9,070 bases of DNA, from contig CAMCIX010000044.1 in assembly GCA_945875045.1 (NCBI GenBank), positions 1 through 9,070 on the forward strand. The letters run 5' to 3'. Positions 1 through 8,414 of this stretch are shown here, in pieces (position 1 is the stretch's first letter; every line of letters starts with the position of its first letter). The notes below the pieces were generated by a model. It was given only the letters and a program-made list of their open reading frames with translations, had not been told where the DNA came from and made no database searches. Source of the DNA: an uncultured Clostridia bacterium (GTDB taxonomy: Bacteria > Bacillota > Clostridia > Oscillospirales > Acutalibacteraceae). The translations under genes and the position numbers were made by a program.

Positions 1-50
1 TCTCTCCCTCAGTCTCGCTTCGCTCGACAGCTCCCTCGTCAGAGGGAGCC
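1..50. repeat. Dispersed GC-rich hairpin repeat (partial, at contig edge)
   Basis: Seen: a perfect 8-bp stem with a 4-base loop (arms 30-37 and 42-49, loop 38-41). It is preceded by a weaker stem-loop (12-28, five paired positions with two mismatches around a 3-base loop). CTCCCTC occurs twice as a direct repeat (4-10 and 31-37), so the GAGGGAG arm could pair with either copy. From memory, very similar GCTCCC/GGGAGC double-hairpin elements occur in many copies between genes in gut Clostridia and behave like REP or MITE-type non-autonomous repeats. The element starts at base 1, so its left end is missing. That fits an assembly broken at a multicopy sequence. Copy number cannot be seen from this window. 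Confidence 0.6.
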
Positions 51-96
51 AAAGCATAGCTATTGCAATCACCACTACAAACCCCGATTTGTCTCT

Positions 97-153
97 TAAA
101 AAGCAAACAAGCTCTGCAAAAGCCTTATTTTCGTGCTTTTGCCAAGCTTGTTT
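97..153 (-). terminator. Rho-independent terminator of the atp operon, probably bidirectional
   Basis: Arms 105-123 and 135-153 pair at 17 of 19 positions: nine pairs, a 2x2 mismatch, then eight pairs, with an 11-base loop. Read on the minus strand, the stem is followed almost at once by five T residues (102-98), as expected for intrinsic termination. It lies about 85 bases beyond the atpC stop codon. The plus-strand side is also T-rich (151-164), so it may also stop transcription entering from the left. A smaller 5-bp stem (190-194 with 203-207) lies between it and atpC. Nothing else recognisable is present in 51-237. Confidence 0.75.
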
Positions 154-237
154 ACTTTATTTTTGCTTAATTAATCCGCCTTTGAAGTTGCTGTGTTTTT
201 TTACAGCCCGTTAAATTATTCACTATTGATTGTTCAT

Positions 238-642
238 TTATCTTCGCTTATTTTTAACCTTTAAGCGCGCCATTGCACGGGCTAAGGATATTTCGTTGTG
301 CCTGTGCTCCTTAATATTTTGCGCGTGTTCAATTCGGTCAAGGGCGCGGCGGCGGGATTCCTCGGCTCTTAAACCGTCAATCTCTTCGGGCCATTCACAG
401 CACTGGGAAAATATTACAACCTCATCGCGCCTTACCTCCATAAAACCCTCGGAGATAAAAGCGCTTTTCCATTCGCCGTCCGTTTTAATCTTAATTTCCC
501 CGATTTCAAGGGAGGCAACCATAGTTTGGTGCCCCTTTAAGATACCAAGCTCACCCGCCTCGGTCTGACAGGTTATCTGCTCGACCGTTCCTTTAAAAAA
601 GTGCTTTTCCGGTGTAATTATTTCAAGTAAAAATCCGTTCAT
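238..642 (-). CDS. atpC: ATP synthase epsilon subunit (F1)
   Basis: Epsilon is part of the central rotor stalk; it couples gamma to the c-ring, and in many bacteria its C-terminal helices restrain ATP hydrolysis. The 134-residue product is normal in length. The N-terminal beta-sandwich opens with the typical LEIITPEK, followed by the conserved GELGILKGH stretch near residues 30-38. The C-terminal Arg/Lys/Glu-rich helical hairpin (about 88-134) is complete. I start at ATG 642 because AGGGTGG (654-648) sits 5-8 bases upstream. A GTG at 651 in the same frame would fall inside that Shine-Dalgarno. It is the last gene of the operon, 14 bases after atpD and followed by a terminator hairpin. Confidence 0.95.
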   Translation of the reverse strand: MNGFLLEIITPEKHFFKGTVEQITCQTEAGELGILKGHQTMVASLEIGEIKIKTDGEWKSAFISEGFMEVRRDEVVIFSQCCEWPEEIDGLRAEESRRRALDRIEHAQNIKEHRHNEISLARAMARLKVKNKRR

Positions 643-656
643 AACAGCCACCCTAA

Positions 657-2048
<1,392 letters not shown>

Positions 2049-2065
2049 TTAAACTCACTCTCCTT

Positions 2066-2941
2066 CTATACCGCGCCTTTGATGTTTGTTGCGGCGGCAA
2101 TTTCGGTAATTTCGTTTGTTATCATAAGCTGGCGCGCGGCGTTTATCTTGCGGCTTAAATCAGCAATCATCTCGTCGGCGTTTTTGGTCGCGTTCTGCAT
2201 AGCGGTCATACGGGCGGCGTTTTCGCTCGCCGCCGACTGCATCATAATATCGTACATCATTCCGATAATATACTGCGGAACCATACGGTCAAATACCGTC
2301 TGCAAATCAGGCTCGTAAAGAACGTCCGCCAAATACTTATTTTCGTATTCCACATCGTCAAAGTCGCGCCTTAATAGGGGCAGCACCCGCTTACAGACGG
2401 GTCTTTGCACCGCGGAATTGACATACTCGGTATAAACGATATAAACCTCGCTCACCGCGCAGTCGTCGTACAGCTCGACAATACGCTCGCCTAATGCCCT
2501 TGCAGAGTAAAGAGAGGGTCGCTGTGACGCGCCGTACATACTGTCGTCGGGGGTAATACCGTGATTTAAAAACATCTCGGTCCCCTTATAGCCGTAGGAA
2601 TAGACAACCGGCTTATCATAGCCGCTCATCTTCTTCATAGCAAGGTTAAAAACCGCGGAATTATAGCCGCCGCACAGTCCCTTATCCGAAGTGATGACAA
2701 AAAACAGCGCCTTTCCGCCCTCGGTAAGCTCTATAAAAGGGTCGGTTAGCATATTATGCTTTGTTTTTGATATAATGTCCTTGATAGTCGCCCGCAGCTT
2801 GTGCATATAATCAAGGTTATAATCGATATTCTGCATCGATTTCTTCATACGCGAGGTTGAAAGCAGATACATAGCGTTGGAAATCTGCTTTGTTTGCTCT
2901 ATAGCGTGAAGATGCTGCTTTAATTCACTGATGTTCTCCAT
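2066..2941 (-). CDS. atpG: ATP synthase gamma subunit (F1 central stalk)
   Basis: Gamma is the coiled-coil shaft that rotates inside the alpha3beta3 head. The 291-residue product has the N-terminal helix (about 5-60, with KQISNAMYLLSTSRMKK in place of the common KITKAMKMVAAAKLRR). It also has the family signature SDKGLCGGYN at 85-94 and the C-terminal helix that completes the coiled coil (about 240-287, containing ARMTAMQNATKNADEMI). The ATG at 2941 lies inside the end of atpA, a 17-base overlap in another frame, with AAGGA about 11 bases upstream. This suggests translational coupling to alpha. It ends in TAG. Length and motifs are ordinary; nothing appears missing. Confidence 0.97.
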   Translation of the reverse strand: MENISELKQHLHAIEQTKQISNAMYLLSTSRMKKSMQNIDYNLDYMHKLRATIKDIISKTKHNMLTDPFIELTEGGKALFFVITSDKGLCGGYNSAVFNLAMKKMSGYDKPVVYSYGYKGTEMFLNHGITPDDSMYGASQRPSLYSARALGERIVELYDDCAVSEVYIVYTEYVNSAVQRPVCKRVLPLLRRDFDDVEYENKYLADVLYEPDLQTVFDRMVPQYIIGMMYDIMMQSAASENAARMTAMQNATKNADEMIADLSRKINAARQLMITNEITEIAAATNIKGAV

Positions 2942-4445
2942 TTGAACAAGAATCCTTAAAATTTATTAAAGAATCGGCAAGCCGCTTTTCGTTTTCGTCG
3001 CTAATATCGCCGGTAGTGTTGACCGCGTTCTCAACGCTTGCGCAGTTATTGTGAAGATAGGTAAGAAGCTCGTCCGCCAGACGCTTTATATCCGACTTAT
3101 CCGCATTTTCAAAGATGTTCTTTTTATATGCGGAAAGCAAAGCTATCTCCTCAAATAAGGTATAAGGCTTGCTTTTAGGCTGTTTTAAAAGCTCGGTCAA
3201 AACATTGCCGCGGTTAAGCATTTTTTTCGTGGATTCGTCAACGTCGCTTCCGAAGCGGGTAAATACCGCCATTTCGCGGAACTGCGACAGCTCTATCCTA
3301 AGACTTCCCGACGCCTTACGCATAGCCTTGTGCTGAGCGGCTCTACCTACTCGCGATACCGAAAGTCCGACATTGACGGCAGGGCGCACACCGCTGTGGA
3401 AAAGCTCGGTTTCAAGGAAAATCTGACCGTCGGTAATGGAAATTACGTTGGTCGGGATATAAGCCGAAATATTGCCGCCCATAGTTTCGATAATAGGCAG
3501 AGCGGTTATACTGCCGCCGCCTAACTCCTCAGACATACAGGCGCTTCGCTCAAGCAGACGGCTGTGAAGATAAAATACGTCGCCGGGGAAGGCTTCACGT
3601 CCGGGCGGTCTGTGTAAAAGCAGAGACATTGTACGGTAAGCCACGGCGTGCTTTGAAAGGTCGTCATAAACTACAAGCACGTCCCTGCCCTCGTTCATAA
3701 AGCCCTCGGCAACCGCGCAGGCGGCATAGGGGGCTAAGTACTGCATTGCAGGGCTGTCCGACGCGGTGGAAGCCACAACAAGGCTGTAATCCATAGCTCC
3801 CGCCGCCTTTAGCGTACCGATTATCTGGGCTATGTTGGACGCCTTCTGCCCTATCGCGCAGTATATACATATAACGTCCGAATTTTTCTGGTTAATAATT
3901 GTGTCAAGCGCTATCGAGGTTTTACCCGTCTGGCGGTCGCCTATTATCAGCTCACGCTGACCTCTGCCTATCGGTATCATACTGTCGATAGCCAAAATTC
4001 CCGTTTCCATCGGCTTGTCAACAGGTCTTCTCTGCATAATAGCAGGCGCGGGTCGCTCGCAGGGCAGATATTCCTTAACCTCAAGCGGCATACCGTCAAG
4101 CGGTCTGCCTATCGGGTCGATAACCCTACCCAAAAGCATATCGCCGACAGGAATTTCCGCAACTACGCCGGTTCCCTTTACGCTGTCGCCGACGTTAACG
4201 GTATCAGAGTTGTCCATAAGCACGGCTCCCACGCCGTCCTCTTCAAGGTCGAGCGCCATTCCGAAAACGCCGCCCTCAAACTCCAAAAGCTCGCCGTAAA
4301 GACGGTCGGGAAGCCCCTTTACCCGCACAACGCCGTCGCCCACCGTTGCAACGGTTCCACAGCGGTAGACTATCGGTTCAACCTGAAATTCGGCGATACG
4401 CTTTTTTAAAAAACCGCCGATTTCCTCCATCTGTATCTTAGGCAC
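2925..4445 (-). CDS. atpA: ATP synthase alpha subunit (F1, regulatory nucleotide sites)
   Basis: Alpha alternates with beta in the F1 head, binds non-catalytic nucleotide and supplies the arginine finger to the catalytic site. Numbered from GTG 4445 the product has 506 residues. The P-loop GDRQTGKT is at 169-176, the Walker B strand LVVYDD at 257-262, and the arginine finger is Arg365 in SVSRVG. The next residues read RAAQ where GAAQ is usual. The N-terminal segment (about 4-22, EEIGGFLKKRIAEF), which in other species docks on the delta N-terminal domain, is retained although that delta domain is missing here. I chose GTG 4445 because AAGGTGG (4460-4454) lies 8 bases upstream; GTGs at 4457 and 4454 overlap this ribosome binding site. 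ATG 4430 is a weaker alternative. It overlaps atpG by 17 bases. Confidence 0.97.
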   Translation of the reverse strand: MPKIQMEEIGGFLKKRIAEFQVEPIVYRCGTVATVGDGVVRVKGLPDRLYGELLEFEGGVFGMALDLEEDGVGAVLMDNSDTVNVGDSVKGTGVVAEIPVGDMLLGRVIDPIGRPLDGMPLEVKEYLPCERPAPAIMQRRPVDKPMETGILAIDSMIPIGRGQRELIIGDRQTGKTSIALDTIINQKNSDVICIYCAIGQKASNIAQIIGTLKAAGAMDYSLVVASTASDSPAMQYLAPYAACAVAEGFMNEGRDVLVVYDDLSKHAVAYRTMSLLLHRPPGREAFPGDVFYLHSRLLERSACMSEELGGGSITALPIIETMGGNISAYIPTNVISITDGQIFLETELFHSGVRPAVNVGLSVSRVGRAAQHKAMRKASGSLRIELSQFREMAVFTRFGSDVDESTKKMLNRGNVLTELLKQPKSKPYTLFEEIALLSAYKKNIFENADKSDIKRLADELLTYLHNNCASVENAVNTTGDISDENEKRLADSLINFKDSCSNGEHQ

Positions 4446-4458
4446 TTGATGCACCACC

Positions 4459-4674
4459 TTAGTTGCTAATCTGTTTTTGCATTTTCTCTATCTGCGAGGC
4501 AATGCTCAAATCAAATACTTCGCCGTCAATATCGGCGATAAAGCCGCCTATTATTCTGTCGTCGGTAACCTTTTCAAAGGTAAGCTCTCCCAATTTCTCG
4601 GAAAAGCCGTCGCATATGCGTTTATAGGTATTGTCCGACATATTAGAGGCGACGGTAATTGTCGCTGTTTTCAT
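4459..4674 (-). CDS. atpH: ATP synthase delta subunit, C-terminal domain only
   Basis: Delta normally has about 175-180 residues: an N-terminal six-helix domain that grips the alpha N-termini, and a C-terminal domain that binds the b stalk. This product has only 71 residues and matches just the C-terminal part. The diagnostic IIGGF near residues 42-46 is present, followed by a Gly-x-x-x-x-Asp-x-Ser pattern and a final amphipathic helix. No N-terminal domain can be found: the complete atpF ends 5 bases upstream and atpA begins 13 bases downstream. The ATG at 4674 has AAGGG (4687-4683) 8 bases upstream. The GTG at 4683 overlaps that site and would add only three residues. The frame is clean, so a genuinely shortened delta is more likely than a sequencing error. 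Confidence 0.85.
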   Translation of the reverse strand: MKTATITVASNMSDNTYKRICDGFSEKLGELTFEKVTDDRIIGGFIADIDGEVFDLSIASQIEKMQKQISN

Positions 4675-4679
4675 AAAGC

Positions 4680-5174
4680 TCACCCTTGGTATTTTTCAAA
4701 AAACGAATCGGCAATATGCATATTGTCCTCGTCGGTCACCTCGCGGGAAAGCACCTGCCTTGAAATATCAAAGGCAAGCTCTGCGATTTCGTCCTTCATC
4801 GAGGCAACCTGGGCTTCGCGCTCCCGCTTTGCGTTTTCGCGCGCCTTTTCGGTAATTTCCGCCGCGCTCTGCTTTGCCGAAGCTATTATTTCCGCCGCGC
4901 TCTGCTTTGCGGTGCGCTCCGCCTCGTTTATGATTTCGGTACCCTCCGCCTTGCTCTTCTCGGTAAGCTCTTTATATTTTAAAGCCTCCTCCTCGGCGGT
5001 CTGCTTTGCCGCCGCCGCGTCGCTAAGCTCCTTTGCTACCCGCTCCTTGCGGGCGTCAAGAAACTTTTTCACCGGCTTATAGGCAAGACCCCGCACGATT
5101 ACGAACAAGATGATGATGTTTATTATGTTAATTATCAGATCCTTTACGGCGTCCGATATAACTAATCCTTCCAT
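4680..5174 (-). CDS. atpF: ATP synthase b subunit (Fo peripheral stalk)
   Basis: The b dimer anchors the stator in the membrane and holds the F1 head still. The 164-residue product has one N-terminal membrane segment (about 11-33), then the typical YKPVKKFLDARKERV, and a long Ala/Glu/Lys-rich coiled coil (about 40-140). The end, with LSREVTDED and a short final helix, is normal, so the gene is complete. Residues 89-110 are two consecutive copies of an 11-residue unit beginning AKQSAAEI. This hendecad spacing is the one proposed for the right-handed b coiled coil. The ATG at 5174 has CGGAG about 6 bases upstream. It lies 24 bases after atpE and 5 bases before the atpH start. Confidence 0.95.
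   Translation of the reverse strand: MEGLVISDAVKDLIINIINIIILFVIVRGLAYKPVKKFLDARKERVAKELSDAAAAKQTAEEEALKYKELTEKSKAEGTEIINEAERTAKQSAAEIIASAKQSAAEITEKARENAKREREAQVASMKDEIAELAFDISRQVLSREVTDEDNMHIADSFFEKYQG
4855..4910 (-). repeat. 33-base tandem duplication inside atpF
   Basis: A perfect 23-base direct repeat occurs at 4855-4877 and 4888-4910, with a period of 33 bases (11 codons). On the coding strand it encodes AKQSAAEI twice, at AtpF residues 89-96 and 100-107. The match at nucleotide level, not just protein level, points to a recent in-frame duplication that keeps the coiled-coil register. Confidence 0.85.
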
Positions 5175-5198
5175 AGCTGTCTCCGTTCCTTAGGCTTT

Positions 5199-5426
<228 letters not shown>

Positions 5427-6329
5427 TTATTCAATAGCCTCGTTTATAAATGTTAGTGATAAAATAATGAAAATATAGGTCTGTATAAGCGGGTGGAACA
5501 GGTTAAAGTAAAGTCCCGCCACCGCGGGAATACCGCTCGCGTAGCCACCCAGCACGGATTTAAGCAAATCCATTACTATCATACCGCCTATCATATTACC
5601 GAAAAGACGGCAGGCAAGGGAAATCGGAACCGCAATATCGCTTAAAATCTTCATAGGGAAGATTACGGGGGTCGGCTTCGCAAGGCTTTTAACCCTGCCG
5701 CCAAGTCCTTTTTTCCTGATACCGTAAAAATTGATAAGGACAAAGGTTATAAGTCCCATTGAGAGGGTTACAATCAAATCCGAGGTAGGGGGTCTGCACC
5801 CGATAAGCTCCGACGCGGCGCACATAACCATAAATACCGCAAGCGAGAACATATAAGGAGCAAGCTCGCCCGAATAATCGCCGACGGTGTTTTTGGTGAA
5901 ATTCTCCATCGATTCAACCGCTAATTCCATCAAATTCTGAAAGCCCTTTGGATTGTCTGGGTCGAACCTCGGGAAAATCACGAGCCTGAAAATAAGTCCC
6001 AAAACCAATATTACGGCGGTTATTATCCACATAATAAGGCTTGTTTTAGCAAGTGAAAAGCCGAAAAGCTCAACCCTTTCGCTGAACATTTGAAACTCAA
6101 CCTCAAGCCCCGATTCCCCGCTCCAAAGCGAGGTTATTGCGGTTCCTACAAAGAACCACGCCGCGATTATCGTCACGACAAGCAAAAGCCGCGAACGTTT
6201 TTTAAGCTCCTTGGTCTGCCCGTGGTGCTTTATATGCGAATGTACCGCGCACCAGCCGATAAGACCCAAAGCAAAAATTACCGCCGACAGCGCAAATTCA
6301 ATTATTGTTACTGCCTTCGTTTTCACCAT
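5427..6329 (-). CDS. atpB: ATP synthase a subunit (Fo stator channel), N-terminally extended
   Basis: The a subunit forms the two half-channels and holds the arginine that faces the c-ring. That residue is Arg241 in SLACRLFGN, corresponding to E. coli Arg210. Also present are PPTSDL at 180-185 and the final helix with Gln283 in LIQTYIF. At 300 residues it is long for bacteria. The first conserved helix is at about 93-117. Ahead of it lie about 85 residues with two more hydrophobic segments (about 8-29 and 48-66), separated by a His/Lys-rich loop with His at 30, 32, 35 and 36. The ATG at 6329 overlaps atpI by 32 bases. GGGAG abuts this ATG directly, so GTG 6326 is an alternative start. No well-placed later start removes the extension. 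Confidence 0.93.
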   Translation of the reverse strand: MVKTKAVTIIEFALSAVIFALGLIGWCAVHSHIKHHGQTKELKKRSRLLLVVTIIAAWFFVGTAITSLWSGESGLEVEFQMFSERVELFGFSLAKTSLIMWIITAVILVLGLIFRLVIFPRFDPDNPKGFQNLMELAVESMENFTKNTVGDYSGELAPYMFSLAVFMVMCAASELIGCRPPTSDLIVTLSMGLITFVLINFYGIRKKGLGGRVKSLAKPTPVIFPMKILSDIAVPISLACRLFGNMIGGMIVMDLLKSVLGGYASGIPAVAGLYFNLFHPLIQTYIFIILSLTFINEAIE

Positions 6330-6603
6330 CTCCCGTAGCCGCGCTCTTAGCGCGAAGAGTATTTATTATAAACCAAACGGTAACGGTTACGGGAAGACCT
6401 ATCGCGTAGCCGATTACACAGCTGATAACATAATCCGAAAAGAGAAATACCAAAAGCATAGCCGCCGCGCCATAGGCGATAAGCTTAAGTATCATAAACA
6501 CAGCCGCTTTTTGATAATTCCCCTCGGTAAAGGAAAAAAGGGTGAGCTTTAGCAAAAAAGCCTGTAATACACCGAAAACAAAAGCGATAACAGCTCCCGC
6601 CAA
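6298..6603 (-). CDS. atpI: AtpI-like small membrane protein, first gene of the atp operon
   Basis: AtpI proteins are small membrane proteins encoded at the head of bacterial atp operons and are thought to aid c-ring assembly or magnesium supply. The 101-residue product has three hydrophobic segments (about 3-22, 32-54 and 58-81) and a polar, Gly/Asn-rich tail. I see no strong motif. The call rests on position directly before atpB, size and topology, and many AtpI proteins have four helices rather than three. I start at TTG 6603 because AAGGGG (6617-6612) lies 8 bases upstream; the GTG at 6612 overlaps this ribosome binding site. It overlaps atpB by 32 bases. An unrelated small membrane protein is possible. 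Confidence 0.7.
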   Translation of the reverse strand: MAGAVIAFVFGVLQAFLLKLTLFSFTEGNYQKAAVFMILKLIAYGAAAMLLVFLFSDYVISCVIGYAIGLPVTVTVWFIINTLRAKSAATGDGENEGSNNN

Positions 6604-6611
6604 AGTACACA

Positions 6612-6617
6612 CCCCTT
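6612..6617 (-). promoter_or_regulatory. Shine-Dalgarno site deciding the atpI start
   Basis: AAGGGG on the minus strand lies 8 bases before TTG 6603. Its last base is the first base of the upstream in-frame GTG (6612-6610), which makes that GTG an unlikely start. Confidence 0.6.
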
Positions 6618-6635
6618 TACAAATTTTCTGTTTTG

Positions 6636-6664
6636 ATTTTAGTACTTTTTCATAATAAAGTCAA
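6636..6664 (-). promoter_or_regulatory. Sigma-A promoter of the atp operon
   Basis: On the minus strand TTGACT (6664-6659) and TAAAAT (6641-6636) are separated by 17 bases, the optimal spacing for the housekeeping sigma factor. Transcription would start near 6629, leaving a leader of about 25 bases before the atpI TTG. The region between the exporter stop (6749) and this promoter is AT-rich and has no convincing GC-rich terminator hairpin, so some readthrough from the upstream operon is possible. Confidence 0.75.
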
Positions 6665-6748
6665 TGCCGAATTTTTAACAAATATAGTCTTTTTCCAAAT
6701 TTTAAAACTGTTAATATTTTCACAAGTTATAAACCGCGGCAAATCTTT

Positions 6749-8413
6749 CTACTTTATATCCGTAAATCTTTTATTTTCAACCCTAACTATTCGGTCGCAG
6801 ACCTTTAGGCTTGTGTTCCTGTGGGTTATGAAAAGTACGGTTTTACCCGTCATATTTTTAATATTGGTAAGCACCTTTGTTTCGGTTTGTTCGTCAAGGG
6901 CGCTTGTCGCCTCGTCAAGCAGAAGCACGGGTGCGTCGGCAAGCAAAGCGCGCGCTATCGAAATGCGCTGAACCTGTCCCTCGGAAAGTCCCGCTCCCCT
7001 TTCGGACAAAACGGTATCAAAGCCGTCGGGCAAGGAGGAAATATAATCGTATATTTCGGCGGCGCGAGCGGCTTTCTTGAGCCTTTCCTCGCTTATTTCG
7101 GGATTGCAGAGGGTGATATTGTCCCTAACCGTGCCCGAAAGCACCATATTACCCTGCGGGACATAGGAAAAAAGCCCGCGGACAGAGGTGTTGACCTCAA
7201 TTTTGCCGTTTACGGTAATATTGCCCGACTGCGGCTCGTAAAGACCTAACATAATCTTAAACAGGGTGCTTTTTCCGCTCCCCGATTCCCCGGTTATAGC
7301 GGTGATATGCCCTTTCTCGGCCGAAAAGCCGCAATTATTAAGTATCTGCTCGCCGCCGTAGGAAAAGCTTATATCATTTACTTCAATCGTTCTGAAATCC
7401 TTTTTAAGGCTTTCCATTTCGGTATCGGATAACGGGGCGCGCTCATTCGGTAAATTTTCAAGCTCCATAAGCCGCTCCGCCGACGCTAAAGCCGAGTAAT
7501 ACTGCGGCATAATGCCCGAAACGTTCTGAAGCGGGGCGCGAAGCTGGGAAATAAGCTGTAAAAACGCCATAAGAGTACCGTATGTAAGGGTACCTGCCGC
7601 AATTCCTCCCGCTCCCCATACAAGCACCGCGTAATAGCCTAAAGTAAAAAAGGAATAAAGGCATATATTCGCCATTACCGAAATGCTTGTCCTCTTCATT
7701 TTAAGCCTGAAATTTTTATCCATATAGTCGTCAAGCCTTTTAATAAACGGAGTTTCGCTTACAAAGGTTTTGATAACCACAATATTTTCAAAGCATTCCT
7801 GTAAAAAAGACCTTGCTTTACCCTCGGTTCTCTGACATTCCTTGTGAAGACTTTTATATCTTTTGTTTATAAGCCTTCCGACCGCAGGGACCGACACCCC
7901 GAAAATAAGTATTATCAGGGCAAGCGACGGGTTCATTATTAGCATTGTGCCTATACCCGCTATTATCTTGGTCGCCATAGAAACAACGCTCGGAACAATA
8001 GAAACCGAGCTTGTTACCAAAACCTCGGTATCCGAGGTGAAGCGGTTAAGCAGGTCGCCTGAGTGATATTCCGAAAGCCTTGCGTATTTCTTTTTGCAGA
8101 CCGTGGTAAAAAGATAATTCCTTATCGAAACGATAAGCTTTCCGTTAGCGTAAGCCGAAATAAAGGACTGCAGGGCGCTTAAAATAACCTGTGCGGCGAT
8201 TATGGCGAAAAGCATAATTCCCGCCCAAAAAAGACTGCCCGTTATCTCCCCTGTCGCAACGTCAAAAACCCGCTTTGTGACAAGGGCAATTCCAACGCTT
8301 GTAAGGGCGCCCGCCGCCGCGACGGCAGAGGTAAGGATAATAAGCGGAAAATACCTCTTTATTCGGGCAAATATCCATTTAAGCGTTTTTTTATTGTTTT
8401 CCTTATTTTTCAT
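6749..8413 (-). CDS. ABC exporter half-transporter (fused membrane and ATPase domains)
   Basis: This is an intact type I ABC exporter of the MsbA/multidrug/peptide-export kind; two copies would form the pump. Numbered from ATG 8413 it has 554 residues. Residues 20-320 form the six-helix membrane domain and about 340-554 the ATPase domain. The Walker A GESGSGKST is at 375-383, the Q-loop Gln at 420 and the signature at 476-480, reading LSEGQ instead of LSGGQ. Walker B VLLLDE is at 496-501 and the switch His at 531. There is no N-terminal C39 peptidase domain, so it would not itself cleave a leader peptide. The ATG comes 1 base after the stop of the PqqD-like gene, indicating translational coupling. 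TTG 8425 would add four residues. The substrate is unknown; the neighbour suggests a modified peptide. Confidence 0.92.
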   Translation of the reverse strand: MKNKENNKKTLKWIFARIKRYFPLIILTSAVAAAGALTSVGIALVTKRVFDVATGEITGSLFWAGIMLFAIIAAQVILSALQSFISAYANGKLIVSIRNYLFTTVCKKKYARLSEYHSGDLLNRFTSDTEVLVTSSVSIVPSVVSMATKIIAGIGTMLIMNPSLALIILIFGVSVPAVGRLINKRYKSLHKECQRTEGKARSFLQECFENIVVIKTFVSETPFIKRLDDYMDKNFRLKMKRTSISVMANICLYSFFTLGYYAVLVWGAGGIAAGTLTYGTLMAFLQLISQLRAPLQNVSGIMPQYYSALASAERLMELENLPNERAPLSDTEMESLKKDFRTIEVNDISFSYGGEQILNNCGFSAEKGHITAITGESGSGKSTLFKIMLGLYEPQSGNITVNGKIEVNTSVRGLFSYVPQGNMVLSGTVRDNITLCNPEISEERLKKAARAAEIYDYISSLPDGFDTVLSERGAGLSEGQVQRISIARALLADAPVLLLDEATSALDEQTETKVLTNIKNMTGKTVLFITHRNTSLKVCDRIVRVENKRFTDIK

Positions 8414-8414
8414 A

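Noticed and set aside
1..237. CRISPR array, tRNA or attachment site in the left noncoding stretch
   Set aside because: There are no regularly spaced repeats and no cloverleaf with CCA-type end; the structure is explained by one hairpin repeat and one terminator.
4459..4683. atpH as a frameshifted full-length delta gene
   Set aside because: The intact C-terminus of AtpF ends only 5 bases upstream, leaving no room for the missing 100 or so residues in any frame.
4477..5082. Long plus-strand open frame of 201 codons opposite atpH and atpF
   Set aside because: It lies antisense to two clear ATP synthase genes. Its Ser/Ala/Phe-rich composition is the complement of the Ala/Glu/Lys coiled coil, and there is no promoter or family resemblance.
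6675..6714. TTAACA/TGTTAA inverted repeat upstream of the atp promoter as a terminator or operator
   Set aside because: The arms are only 6 bases, AT-rich and separated by 28 bases, so it is weak and easily chance.
6821..7249. Plus-strand open frames opposite the ABC ATPase domain (also 6633-6971 and 6877-7080)
   Set aside because: They are complements of the conserved ATPase region and show no protein-like pattern of their own.
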